Source: Chitinophaga rhizophila
GTDB lineage: Bacteria; Bacteroidota; Bacteroidia; Chitinophagales; Chitinophagaceae
Direction: 5' to 3'
Length of the DNA stretch: 64,000 nt
NCBI RefSeq assembly: GCF_019492185.1
Contig: NZ_JAICCF010000003.1
Span: 434,001-498,000, forward strand
Part shown: piece by piece, positions 53,116-61,381 of the stretch
How the letters are laid out: every line of letters begins with the position of its first letter
How positions within the stretch are numbered: the stretch's first letter is position 1
Made by a program: the position numbers and the translations under genes
The notes under the pieces: model-generated
Told to the model about the DNA's origin: nothing
The model's input: the letters and a program-made list of their open reading frames with translations, nothing else
Databases searched by the model: none

Positions 53116-54399
53116 TTGCATCAGTCAGTATCAACCGGTCTTTCACCCCGGCAACTCACCATCGCTATTTTCTCGGCAGTTGTGCCCTTTGCCGCATATA
53201 CCTGCATCTTTGCTTTCCGTAAAGCATTCAATGTAGCGCCTTACGAAGGGTACACTATCCTTGGTATAGACTATAAAATTGTACTTGTCATTACCCAGGT
53301 AGCGGGATATATGGCCAGCAAATTTTACGGTATACGCTTTATATCTGAGATGAAAAGGGTGGGAAGAGGAAGGCTGATACTGCTACTTGTAGCCATTTCC
53401 TGGCTGGCCTGGCTGCTGTTTGCCCTGATACCACCTCCTTATAATGCCTGGAGCCTGTTCTTTAATGGGTTTCCCCTTGGCATGTTGTGGGGAGTTGTCT
53501 TTTCCTTTGTAGAAGGCAGAAAGACGACAGACCTGATCAGTGCCGCCCTGGCAGTGAGCTTTATATTCGCCTCCGGCTTGGCAAAGTCAACAGCACAATG
53601 GGTAATGCAGTCGCTGTCAGTAAGCCAATACTGGATGCCATTTACAGTAGGAGCTATATTTATACTGCCACTCATCCTCTTCATCTACCTGCTGGAAAAG
53701 ATCCCTCCGCCGGATAAGGAAGATGAGGCCTTGCGAATGCACAGGTTACCGATGCCGGCGCAGGAAAGGAAGCAGCTTATAGCCAGGTTCCTACCCGGAC
53801 TGGTCACACTGATAATCATCTATATACTTGTTACCATTCTCAGAGAAGTAAGAGATAGTTTTATGGCGGATATGTGGCGCGCCTCGGGGGAAGAATATAA
53901 TGCCGCCACCTTTACCGCTACCGAGACTACCATATCACTGGTCATTCTGGTAATGATTGCTTCCATGATATTCCTGCAGAACAACTACCGTGCTTTTGTG
54001 CTCACACAGATCATCATGTTGCTCGGCTTCATCATTTCACTGGCAGCTACCATCGGCTATTTACAACAGCTGTTATCCTTGTATAGCTGGATGGTGCTGG
54101 TAGGCCTGGGGCTTTTCATGGTATATATCCCGTTTAACAGTATACTGTTTGACAGGTTCATAGCCACCTTTCGGTTTTCCGGGAATGTAGGCTTCCTCAT
54201 TTACCTGGCGGACTCCTTTGGATATCTGGGTAGTGTAGGAGTATTACTAACCAGATCCATCTTCCGGGTTCAGACTAACTGGCTGCAGTTTTACACACAG
54301 CTGGTACTTATTTCCGGATGCATTGGCATTGTAGCTACTACTATCAGCATATGGTATTTCATACGTAAATACCGGCAAGCCTCAGCGCATCAGCTCTGA
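53116..54399 (+). CDS. DUF5690-family membrane protein (MFS-like)
   Basis: A 427-aa protein with about 11-12 membrane helices, resembling MFS transporters and known as the DUF5690 group in Bacteroidota. No ATG occurs early, so translation probably begins with the TTG at 53116, before the helix FSAVVPFAAYTCIFAFRK. A second half with REVRDSFMADMW and helices continues to the C-terminus. The function is unknown. Its 3' end overlaps the convergent dioxygenase gene by 18 bases. Confidence 0.85.
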   Translation: MHQSVSTGLSPRQLTIAIFSAVVPFAAYTCIFAFRKAFNVAPYEGYTILGIDYKIVLVITQVAGYMASKFYGIRFISEMKRVGRGRLILLLVAISWLAWLLFALIPPPYNAWSLFFNGFPLGMLWGVVFSFVEGRKTTDLISAALAVSFIFASGLAKSTAQWVMQSLSVSQYWMPFTVGAIFILPLILFIYLLEKIPPPDKEDEALRMHRLPMPAQERKQLIARFLPGLVTLIIIYILVTILREVRDSFMADMWRASGEEYNAATFTATETTISLVILVMIASMIFLQNNYRAFVLTQIIMLLGFIISLAATIGYLQQLLSLYSWMVLVGLGLFMVYIPFNSILFDRFIATFRFSGNVGFLIYLADSFGYLGSVGVLLTRSIFRVQTNWLQFYTQLVLISGCIGIVATTISIWYFIRKYRQASAHQL

Positions 54400-55095
54400 C
54401 CATTCCAGTGGCGCTGGTAGTACTTCCTTACTGAACTCAATGTGGATAACCCTTCTTTTGTGGTTATTGGTTGTTCTGCTGGAAGCATGTAACAGCAAAG
54501 GACGCATAATCATTATACCGCCTTTTGGTACAGGGCAGCTTACTTCCGTTTCAATGGACCAATCAATCGTCTCCGGCCTATAGATGCCTTTATTATGTGA
54601 ACCGGGGATGACCCTAAGCGCACCATTATGCTCATCCGTATCATCCAGGTGTATACGTACTGTAAAGTTGCTTTCAAGTACAGGCAAGGGAGGCTGTACT
54701 GCATATTGCTGCTGTTTGACCGTCCAGGGGCCAAAGCCCGGAACATCCGCCTTCTCCTTTACCGAGACAGTCAGGTCCTGATGATAAGCAACAAACCAGT
54801 TGGACGCTCCCGGCTTATCAAAGTAGATAGACTTTACTGGTTTATACCCATCTCCGAACAAACGATAGATAGTATCTTTCAGCATATCGTTAAATACAAA
54901 GGGAACGACATCCGGTACTTCCTTCAGAAACTGCCGGATAGCAAACAAATCCTTGGTTTTGCGAAAGGTGTCATTTGAACTATCAGCCCTTTGTATAATA
55001 GCTATAAGAGATGCTACTTCGGCATTGGTAAAGATATCGTCTATAACAGTGAAGCCTTGCGCTTGCAACAGCTGTTGGTGAGTGACTACATTCAT
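54382..55095 (-). CDS. Phytanoyl-CoA dioxygenase (PhyH)-family Fe(II)/2-oxoglutarate oxygenase
   Basis: A 237-aa enzyme of the PhyH superfamily. Metal ligands fit His-x-Asp in YHQDLTV (about 118-124) and a distal His in LLLHASS (about 203); an Arg shortly after (RRVIHIEF) is placed to bind 2-oxoglutarate. The family hydroxylates many small molecules and some macromolecules; the substrate is not given. It is the third gene of a tightly coupled operon: its ATG overlaps the stop of the nucleotidyltransferase gene by 4 bases (ATGA). Confidence 0.88.
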   Translation of the reverse strand: MNVVTHQQLLQAQGFTVIDDIFTNAEVASLIAIIQRADSSNDTFRKTKDLFAIRQFLKEVPDVVPFVFNDMLKDTIYRLFGDGYKPVKSIYFDKPGASNWFVAYHQDLTVSVKEKADVPGFGPWTVKQQQYAVQPPLPVLESNFTVRIHLDDTDEHNGALRVIPGSHNKGIYRPETIDWSIETEVSCPVPKGGIMIMRPLLLHASSRTTNNHKRRVIHIEFSKEVLPAPLEWSELMR

Positions 55096-56168
55096 AGATA
55101 GTGTTTGTAAAACTTCGCTCTGATATTAACCAGCACCTGTTCTGCCATCTGGATGTCAGGAGTATCAGGTAAGCCTGATTTAGCGTAGAGATCGTCCATT
55201 TTTTCCATTTTCTCATTGACCATTTTCAGCAGGTCTTCGTACTCAAATTCGCCTCGCTTTATCTGTAATAACAGATCACGGTCCTTCCGTTGTACATGTA
55301 CCTGGTGTTCCGTTGCAATTTCAGCAGCCATACTTAATAGCCGGAAGGTATGCATCATGTTCTTGGCATCGTAGTTTTTACCGTGACTCATTGTGTTCTG
55401 GTAACGGGTATCATTTCTCTTTTCAACCCATTCCCAGTATTCGAGGTATTCCCGGCAGTAGACGGAGTAGCCGTCTTTATTAAAGTTCATTACAGCGAGG
55501 TGCGGTACAGCTACAGGTATAGAACTCAGTTGTACATCATTGGCAGTATCGCCGGAAGCAATACCTTTAAGGAAGCTGCCGTCTTTGATCTGATGCTGAT
55601 GAAACAGCAGGTATACATCCCTGAAGTGATCTAGCTGGGTCAGTCCGCAGTCTTCCTGTTGATAATTGTTACTGTCAAGCCATTTCCTGAGCGGCATACT
55701 TCCATTCCCTTGGATAACATAGCAGAAATCAAGAATAGACTTCCGTTTGCTTTCTACAGGGCGGTGTATCTTCTTATTCAGGCCCTTCGCCTTTTTTATC
55801 TGAGAGGCTGCGTAGCCGGCAAAGGTATCCTTGCATAGCTTTGACAGAAAGTGCTCCGGATTAATCTCATCCATCAGTGGGTGACGGAACAGGATACAGT
55901 CATCGGGTGTACTGACCAGTTCAATAATGTTGGGATTATTCTTTGTGAGCAGGTCTATAAAGCGGCCAATTTCATAATACACTTCGTCATTTGTAGCATT
56001 GGCTATCTGTGGAATGTAGGTCAACCCATACAGTTCTCTGGCCGGCAATACAAAGATGCCTTTTATATCTGTATCCGAAGTAGGGGAGTGCAATTGCTGT
56101 GCCCTGCTGCCACTGATACATTTAAATAGCAGGTCTTTTGTGTCTGTTTGTAGCTGTTCGAGTGTCAT
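55092..56168 (-). CDS. RlaP-type (COG3541) nucleotidyltransferase, second copy
   Basis: A 358-aa DNA polymerase beta-superfamily nucleotidyltransferase. The catalytic motif is SGSRAQQLHSPTSDTDIKG (about residues 19-37), i.e. GSR then S-D-x-D. The rest is helical with LRKWLDSNNYQQ and NMMHTFRLLSMAAEIA. In Pfam I know this family as RlaP, a polymerase-beta member linked to RNA-repair pathways; whether it adds nucleotides to RNA is not proven. Its start overlaps the preceding nucleotidyltransferase gene and its stop the PhyH gene, 4 bases each. Confidence 0.9.
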   Translation of the reverse strand: MTLEQLQTDTKDLLFKCISGSRAQQLHSPTSDTDIKGIFVLPARELYGLTYIPQIANATNDEVYYEIGRFIDLLTKNNPNIIELVSTPDDCILFRHPLMDEINPEHFLSKLCKDTFAGYAASQIKKAKGLNKKIHRPVESKRKSILDFCYVIQGNGSMPLRKWLDSNNYQQEDCGLTQLDHFRDVYLLFHQHQIKDGSFLKGIASGDTANDVQLSSIPVAVPHLAVMNFNKDGYSVYCREYLEYWEWVEKRNDTRYQNTMSHGKNYDAKNMMHTFRLLSMAAEIATEHQVHVQRKDRDLLLQIKRGEFEYEDLLKMVNEKMEKMDDLYAKSGLPDTPDIQMAEQVLVNIRAKFYKHYL

Positions 56169-56920
56169 AGGGCTATATACTTTCTGAATAGTTGGTTTAG
56201 TTCATCAGCATTGTTTTGCAGCGGTGCTATATAAGCTGCCTGCTCTTTACAGAGGGCAATTGTTTCAGCTATCCATTGTTGCAACACAGGCAAAGGAGCA
56301 ATCAGCGTCTTTTCGTCTGATACTTTCTTTTGTTCTAACAGTTCATCGACAATAGTATGCCATGTATGGTCAGTTATTATAGTTCGCAGTTCATCGAAAG
56401 TAATAGGCGGCATTGTTTTCCGTTGGATAATCCATTGTGCAGCCAGGGCAGGGCGCAAAGCATAGAAGTACTTTTTGATCCTTACCTGTTCTCCCTGGAG
56501 CTCATGTTCAAAAGTATTCCAGGCCATGGAGATGTAGTGGTGGCATCCTGCGCGGCCGGAGAAGTATTTACTCGAAAATTGCAGTAGTTCAGCTCTTAGT
56601 CCACTTTGTTCTTTATATACGATGGATGATTGTAGCCACTCATATAACGGTGGATTGGATTTAAGGTATAACTGTAATACCTTTCTGATATCCCATCCGC
56701 TGATATCCAGCACCTCATTAACGGGCAATTCTATTACATCTTTTCTGTCATTTATACTAAGGTATTCGCTAACGGGTTGTGCATATATAAAACGTACGTC
56801 GTAATCACTATCGGGAGAGGCGAATCCCCAGGCACGACTGCCCGACTCGCATGCATATAGAATGTTGACATTTTTATCTTGCTCAAGCGTCTGTAATCTG
56901 GCTTCTATCACGTCATTCAT
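56165..56920 (-). CDS. RlaP-type (COG3541) nucleotidyltransferase, first copy
   Basis: A 251-aa protein with the motif ESGSRAWGFASPDSDYDVRF (about 26-45), the G-S-R and S-D-Y-D of the active site. A conserved helical half follows (AWNTFEHELQGEQVRIKKYFYALRPALAA). It is shorter than the second copy (358 aa) and belongs to the same COG3541 family, so the two are divergent paralogs rather than a fresh duplication. It begins the operon; an A/T-rich divergent promoter region separates it from the tiny ORF at 57040. Confidence 0.9.
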   Translation of the reverse strand: MNDVIEARLQTLEQDKNVNILYACESGSRAWGFASPDSDYDVRFIYAQPVSEYLSINDRKDVIELPVNEVLDISGWDIRKVLQLYLKSNPPLYEWLQSSIVYKEQSGLRAELLQFSSKYFSGRAGCHHYISMAWNTFEHELQGEQVRIKKYFYALRPALAAQWIIQRKTMPPITFDELRTIITDHTWHTIVDELLEQKKVSDEKTLIAPLPVLQQWIAETIALCKEQAAYIAPLQNNADELNQLFRKYIAL

Positions 56921-57039
56921 TGGTATTCAGCTTATATATAACAAGGTATATTTTTTTTAAAAAATATCTTTAGAGAAATTGCTAATATTTAAAAAATAGT
57001 CTGATCTTTGCATCGTTAAAATTAAATCAAACAATAACG

Positions 57040-57132
57040 ATGTTACGCATACAGCTACATATTGAACGCAAAGGCACATTCGGTCCGGTGATGGACTGTG
57101 CTGAAGCCAGGGCTGTTATTGCTATGATATAG
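57040..57132 (+). CDS. Possible 30-aa ORF upstream of a terminator
   Basis: ATG to TAG, 30 codons, with a cysteine-containing peptide MLRIQLHIERKGTFGP... A weak promoter-like pattern (ATTG 56978-56981, GATCTTTG 57003-57010) lies 30 bases before it and a strong terminator 27 bases after. It could be a leader peptide, a small toxin-like gene or non-coding. I have no family for it. Confidence 0.3.
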   Translation: MLRIQLHIERKGTFGPVMDCAEARAVIAMI

Positions 57133-57158
57133 TTTAAAAAACTAACTCGATATAACTC

Positions 57159-57184
57159 AAGCCCTGCAAGCAATTGCGGGGCTT
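57159..57184 (+). terminator. Strong Rho-independent terminator
   Basis: An 11-bp stem with one wobble (57159-57169 with 57174-57184) around the GNRA tetraloop GCAA, then ATTTATTT. It ends the short transcript that would carry the 30-aa ORF. Confidence 0.88.
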
Positions 57185-57212
57185 ATTTATTTCACCCCAT
57201 ATTCAGTCTCTT

Positions 57213-57347
57213 ATGTATACACGATTATCATCGATACGATTTACCGGGATTAGAACAGCACAGCCTCTGAGCATGCCGGATCTCTGCGCGTGGCTACATG
57301 TGGGCTATAAACATGATCTATTTCTCCAACGACCAGATATTATATAG
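57213..57347 (+). CDS. Possible 44-aa ORF upstream of a second terminator
   Basis: ATG to TAG with basic and aromatic residues (MYTRLSSIRFTGIRTAQP..., one Cys). No recognisable promoter or family. It stands alone between two strong terminators, which is its only support. Confidence 0.25.
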   Translation: MYTRLSSIRFTGIRTAQPLSMPDLCAWLHVGYKHDLFLQRPDII

Positions 57348-57385
57348 TCTGATTCAGCAGTAGCTATTTTCAGTACAGATATAAG

Positions 57386-57411
57386 AACCCGGTCGTTACA
57401 ACGGCCGGGTT
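57386..57411 (+). terminator. Second strong terminator before the tRNA array
   Basis: A 12-bp stem with one wobble (AACCCGGTCGTT with AACGGCCGGGTT), a minimal AC loop, and six T residues. It isolates the tRNA array from upstream transcripts. Confidence 0.88.
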
Positions 57412-57525
57412 TTTTAATATCTGCCACCTGCACTGGACCTGGTGTCCTGTGATGGAGAAAGTATGCCCTGTACGCAACAAAACACTGTAATAACAGGCGT
57501 TGCAGCCAGGTATAATAATACAGAT

Positions 57526-57598
57526 TGATCTGTAGCTCAATGGTGAGAGCAACTGCCTTATACGCAGCAGGTTACCGGTTCAAATCCGGTCAGATCAA
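57526..57598 (+). tRNA. tRNA-Ile with UAU anticodon (divergent)
   Basis: Cloverleaf: acceptor TGATCTG/CAGATCA, D arm GCTC...GAGC with GG in the loop, anticodon stem CTGC/GCAG closing CTTATAC (anticodon TAT at 57559-57561), a 5-base variable region, T arm ACCGG-TTCAAAT-CCGGT, discriminator A. No CCA encoded. UAU reads AUA; most bacteria instead use a lysidine-modified CAU tRNA, so this is an unusual isoacceptor. The upper anticodon pair is A-C, a mismatch. Confidence 0.85.
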
Positions 57599-57605
57599 CG
57601 AATAC

Positions 57606-57677
57606 TTCCGGATAGTGTAACGGTTAACATATCACACTTTGACTGTGATGTTCTTAGTTCGAATCTGAGTCTGGAAT
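57606..57677 (+). tRNA. tRNA-Gln (UUG)
   Basis: Acceptor TTCCGGA/TCTGGAA with one G-U, D stem GTGT/ACAT, anticodon stem TCACA/TGTGA around CTTTGAC (anticodon TTG, 57639-57641), a 4-base variable loop, T arm CTTAG-TTCGAAT-CTGAG. The D stem is weak and the 73rd base would be T, so this is a divergent copy. It lies 7 bases after tRNA-Ile. Confidence 0.85.
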
Positions 57678-57685
57678 CAATAAAT

Positions 57686-57757
57686 GGTGTCAGTAGTTTA
57701 ATGGCAAAACACCCGAATGTGAATCGGGAGCTGAGGGTTCGATCCCCCCTGACACCC
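57686..57757 (+). tRNA. tRNA-His (GUG)
   Basis: Anticodon stem CCCGA/TCGGG around ATGTGAA (anticodon GTG), D arm GTTT/AAAC, T arm GAGGG-TTCGATC-CCCCC with one A-C pair. Acceptor GGTGTCA pairs with TGACACC. The 5' G next to the stem and the C at the 3' side fit the histidine-specific G(-1):C73 pair, although it then competes with one T-stem C. It lies 8 bases after tRNA-Gln and 35 bases before the ykuK-like ATG. Confidence 0.85.
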
Positions 57758-57792
57758 TGATAAAATTTACTAGCAATAAATATGACTTGACA

Positions 57793-58278
57793 ATGCAACA
57801 CATTAACAAATGGAGACGGTTCAACGGTGATGAAATTCAACGGGCAATAGCAGATGAAATCAGTGATATGCTGATAGTGGAAAGAGAAGCCGGCAACGAG
57901 TTAAAAGTCTGTATCGGTACAGATAGCCAGGTGAAGGGCCGGATCACTGAATTTGCAACCGTAATCGTGTTCCTGAGAAAAGGGAAAGGTGGTTTTATGT
58001 ATATCCACAACTTCAGTACACAGCGCAAGATGAGCATTAAAGAACGGATGCTGGAAGAAGTAGGCAGAAGTATTGAAGTAGCATACTCACTATGTCACAT
58101 TTTTACTGAGTACAATGTTGACATGGAAGTACATGCGGATATCAACACTAATCCGAATTTCAAAAGTAATGATGCATTGAAAGAAGCAATGGGGTATATC
58201 ATGGGAATGGGTTTCACCTTTCGGGCTAAGCCTTATGCCTTTGCAAGTACCTCCTGCGCAAACAAAATAGTACATTAA
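57793..58278 (+). CDS. YkuK-family RNase H-fold protein (DUF458)
   Basis: A 161-aa protein of the YkuK/DUF458 group, predicted to have an RNase H-like nuclease fold. Active-site candidates are the Asp of CIGTDSQVKG (about 44-53), a Glu in MSIKERMLEEVG and the Asp of VHADINTNPN (about 115-124). The ATG at 57793 is preferred to a TTG two codons upstream. Its distance of 35 bases from tRNA-His, in the same direction, means that tRNAs and messenger probably share a transcript that RNase P/Z would cut. Confidence 0.88.
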   Translation: MQHINKWRRFNGDEIQRAIADEISDMLIVEREAGNELKVCIGTDSQVKGRITEFATVIVFLRKGKGGFMYIHNFSTQRKMSIKERMLEEVGRSIEVAYSLCHIFTEYNVDMEVHADINTNPNFKSNDALKEAMGYIMGMGFTFRAKPYAFASTSCANKIVH

Positions 58279-58289
58279 AACTAAGCTAT

Positions 58290-58487
58290 ATGGTTTATGT
58301 AAACACCCTGATGGGTATTGCAGTAACAATACAGGAAGATATTATCAACACAGTAACCATCCCCGGGTTTGAAACAGCTGTGATGATCGCAACAAGAATG
58401 CACCGGGGTGCAGGTCTTGTTGATAGTGTAAATGAAAAGATTACAAGAGGAGGTATGGTATTACCAGCAATACTGCGGGATGATTAG
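58290..58487 (+). CDS. Small hypothetical protein
   Basis: A 65-aa frame 11 bases after the ykuK-like stop, beginning at an ATG and ending before the phosphoesterase gene. The sequence is soluble and mixed (INTVTIPGFETAVMIATRM). No recognisable motif. Its tight spacing supports it as a member of the tRNA-ykuK unit. Confidence 0.5.
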   Translation: MVYVNTLMGIAVTIQEDIINTVTIPGFETAVMIATRMHRGAGLVDSVNEKITRGGMVLPAILRDD

Positions 58488-58532
58488 TCATTGCATGCAA
58501 TGAACTTTTCTTCACTGGATTAATTAATCATC

Positions 58533-59237
58533 ATGATATTCGTAGGGGATCTCCATGGAGGATATCCTTCATTATTATACCACATCGTTAAAAGGGCAGT
58601 AACCAATGAGCACATTATTCAGGTTGGTGATTGGGGATTGGGCTTTGCACCTTTAACAGATGATATACAGGCGCTCCAACGTATCAATGCGTTCCTTAAG
58701 GAACGTGATATCAAACTATATATTATTCGTGGCAATCACGATAATAAATGGTATTGGACAAATGGCAGGAAATTGGGCCTGACACATGTACTTCTTGTTG
58801 AAGATTATGAAGTACTGACTATAGAAGGGCAACGCATATTGTTCATAGGCGGAGGAATTTCTATTGACAGGAGCAGCCGGACTATTAGAAAAGACTATTG
58901 GCCAGATGAAGTCTTCGTATACCGTAAGAAGGCATTGATACATGCCTGCAGGGAATCTGTAGATATAGTCGTCTCTCATATAGCTCCTGCTTCATGCTGG
59001 CCGTATGTGCTTACACCGGTGGTTGAACATTACATCAATAGGGAGCAAATCGCAGGAAAAGACCTAAAAACAGCACTTCTCTCAGAACGGGAGCAGATGG
59101 ACGCTGTTTTGGCCTACGTAGCTAAAAAGGGCTTAAAAGAGTGGTATTATGGTCACTACCACCAATCTGTTACAACACATATTCAGAACATCTCCCTCAG
59201 GTGCCTGGATGAGGGGGAACTATACTACCGCCGGTAG
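58533..59237 (+). CDS. Calcineurin-like metallophosphoesterase
   Basis: A 234-aa phosphoesterase. The five metal-binding blocks are GDLHG (residues 5-9), GDWG (about 33-36), GNHDN (about 66-70), VSHIAP (about 149-154) and GHYHQ (about 209-213). Substrates of the family range from cyclic nucleotides and RNA phosphates to proteins. It lies 45 bases after the small ORF and is the last gene of the tRNA-headed unit, so an RNA-end processing role (for example 2',3'-cyclic phosphate removal) is possible but unproven. Confidence 0.9.
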   Translation: MIFVGDLHGGYPSLLYHIVKRAVTNEHIIQVGDWGLGFAPLTDDIQALQRINAFLKERDIKLYIIRGNHDNKWYWTNGRKLGLTHVLLVEDYEVLTIEGQRILFIGGGISIDRSSRTIRKDYWPDEVFVYRKKALIHACRESVDIVVSHIAPASCWPYVLTPVVEHYINREQIAGKDLKTALLSEREQMDAVLAYVAKKGLKEWYYGHYHQSVTTHIQNISLRCLDEGELYYRR

Positions 59238-59512
59238 TTAACTGGCCATACCGACAATGCCATTGGTCCTGCTACCTCTTTCCCTAGGAAAGGTCTGCGA
59301 GCAATGGAGGCATTAGCTTATCTTGCTCCTCAAATCCTGCATACCTACTTGCTTGTTCGTTTTACGTTAACCAATTAAAAGGCATATCCTGTATTAATGG
59401 CTTGAATTGTCTAACTGCCAGATGATTTTGTCCACCTAAACAGAAAGCGCTCCTTAACCTGCTGGCTTTACAACAATTTTGTATCAACAAATAACATAAA
59501 ACCAGCAAGATC

Positions 59513-59908
59513 ATGAACATAAAAACAACAAAAGCAATTTACTGGGCAGGCGCTGTCTTCATTTCATTATGGTTCGGAGCAAGTGGCTTTTTTGAAGTAA
59601 CTAAAAATCCGATTGTATGGGACATCACGGTGCAACTTGGATATCCTTCTCATTTCATCTATATACTAGGTGTCGCTAAACTAACCGGTGTTATTGTACT
59701 ACTGACGCCCGACAGACTACTAAGGCTAAAGGAATGGGTATTCGCAGGCATCTTCTTTGATATCATTTTCGCATTCTGCTCAAAACTAGCAGTACTTACG
59801 TTTGCAGCCAGCATAGACGCTATCGTAGCATTCACCGCCATCAGCATTACTTATATAATGTATAGAAAGTTGTATCCCGCATACTACAGTATAGCAAACA
59901 GCCGATAA
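59513..59908 (+). CDS. DoxX-like membrane protein
   Basis: A 131-aa protein with four hydrophobic helices, of the small DoxX/DUF4267-like group. WFGASGFFEVTKNP and GVAKLTGVIVLLTP are typical. Its cellular role is not known with confidence. A 275-base gap without features separates it from the phosphoesterase gene. Confidence 0.85.
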   Translation: MNIKTTKAIYWAGAVFISLWFGASGFFEVTKNPIVWDITVQLGYPSHFIYILGVAKLTGVIVLLTPDRLLRLKEWVFAGIFFDIIFAFCSKLAVLTFAASIDAIVAFTAISITYIMYRKLYPAYYSIANSR

Positions 59909-60001
59909 GTATTTTCAAAGTATTAACCAACCTACTAATAGACAGAAGTCGTCCCGATATGATTGTTAGGCGATGTCTGTCTGTTAGTAAGTTTACAGAT
60001 A

Positions 60002-61381
60002 CTATTTTATAAAACTGTTATTTATAGCTGTACCTTCCAATTTAATTTCATACGGCCACTGCTCATCATTGCTATCATTATTATCATTTAAATGTTCCCA
60101 ATGTTCGGTAGGAGCTCCACTTACCACGAACCATAAGAACGCAGTATTTGCAGGTATAGTAAACCTGGCTTCACCATTGGAACTTCGATTGACATCTCCA
60201 TATACTCTTGAGCCATCCGTTTTAACTGCAAGAAATCCGTACCTCCAGCCTGCTTTATCTACCTTTATACTCCTGTAACCAGATTGTCCGGCAATCCCCT
60301 TGAATTGCAGCCTAATATTAGTACCTGCCGCCGGCACATCCAGTTTAATAGCATTGTAGCCATAATTCTGTGGGCATACCTCCGGCCGGATCCTATACCA
60401 ACCGTTGCCAGCAGCACTGAGAGATGAAAGGTGCTGATTGGCATATTGGCTGGCTACTGACTGTATACGGGACATGTCCCAGGTAATAAATCGCCTATTA
60501 GCGTCAAATATTTCATCATTAAATGCCTGCTGGCTCAACTGAGTCATTCGTTTATATGTAGCCACCGGATCTTCTCCTCGGCGGGCCCCTTTCCAGAGCT
60601 TACCTATAAAGTTTTTCCCTCTCTTATCAGACCAGTATTCCAGTACAAAAGGGGAGTGGTATTGATTAATTTCATGCAGAAATGCGTAGTGCGTATTCTT
60701 CATAAACGCCTGAAGATGATAATTTTCAAATGCCAGCCAGGTAGGGTATACCTGCCAAAGCATATATTGAGCTGTCATTTCAAATATAGTCTGACCATTA
60801 CTGCCGGTTGGAGAACTGGAATACCCCCAGTTACCGTCTGACTGTACAAAATATTGAAATACATGCCCTAATTCATGCGCAACAGCTCCAAATGGCTGTG
60901 TGTTTATACGTGGAGGAGTAACCCAAAGTATACCTACCTTATTCTCTGCTCCACCACCGTAAGCGGTACCGTCGGTGGAGTTGGTAATATAGATAAGCGT
61001 TTTGAAGCTATCCGCAATAGATCGTCCTCTTTCGACAAATTGCAGAGTATCTGTATAATACTGATAGAACCTTTCACATTCTGGAAGGATTAGGGTTAGG
61101 TCAAACCGCTTATTAGGATCTATATTACTAGAAGGTGTAGTCCCGAAGTCCTTCGCCCAGAATGCTGCGAAATTTGCTGTTTCTCCCTTGCGATTATGGC
61201 TATAGAGACTAGCATCATTATTATAATCATTATTTGTTGGGACGTTCCAGATCACTTTTGGAATATAAATAGGTTTGTCAGCCGCGACCAGTTTTTTTAA
61301 TGAATCAACAGCAGTTTTCTTATCGCAGGAATAGAAAATTGCGCTTACAGCAGCAGTCAGACAGAGGATAAGTTTTGTCAT
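60002..61381 (-). CDS. Metallopeptidase-like lipoprotein (DUF6055-like)
   Basis: A 459-aa exported lipoprotein; the signal ends FYSC (Cys near residue 19), followed by D-K-K. The central domain holds AHELGHVFQY (about 170-179), a HExxH zinc motif, with a later Glu (FEMTAQYMLWQ) as possible third ligand. The C-terminal 130 residues are a beta-sandwich suited to carbohydrate or protein binding. I associate it with the DUF6055 type; the natural substrate is unknown. Confidence 0.8.
   Translation of the reverse strand: MTKLILCLTAAVSAIFYSCDKKTAVDSLKKLVAADKPIYIPKVIWNVPTNNDYNNDASLYSHNRKGETANFAAFWAKDFGTTPSSNIDPNKRFDLTLILPECERFYQYYTDTLQFVERGRSIADSFKTLIYITNSTDGTAYGGGAENKVGILWVTPPRINTQPFGAVAHELGHVFQYFVQSDGNWGYSSSPTGSNGQTIFEMTAQYMLWQVYPTWLAFENYHLQAFMKNTHYAFLHEINQYHSPFVLEYWSDKRGKNFIGKLWKGARRGEDPVATYKRMTQLSQQAFNDEIFDANRRFITWDMSRIQSVASQYANQHLSSLSAAGNGWYRIRPEVCPQNYGYNAIKLDVPAAGTNIRLQFKGIAGQSGYRSIKVDKAGWRYGFLAVKTDGSRVYGDVNRSSNGEARFTIPANTAFLWFVVSGAPTEHWEHLNDNNDSNDEQWPYEIKLEGTAINNSFIK

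Noticed and set aside
57526-57757. Prophage integration at the tRNA array
   Set aside because: No integrase, no phage structural genes and no direct repeat of a tRNA 3' end were seen in the window.
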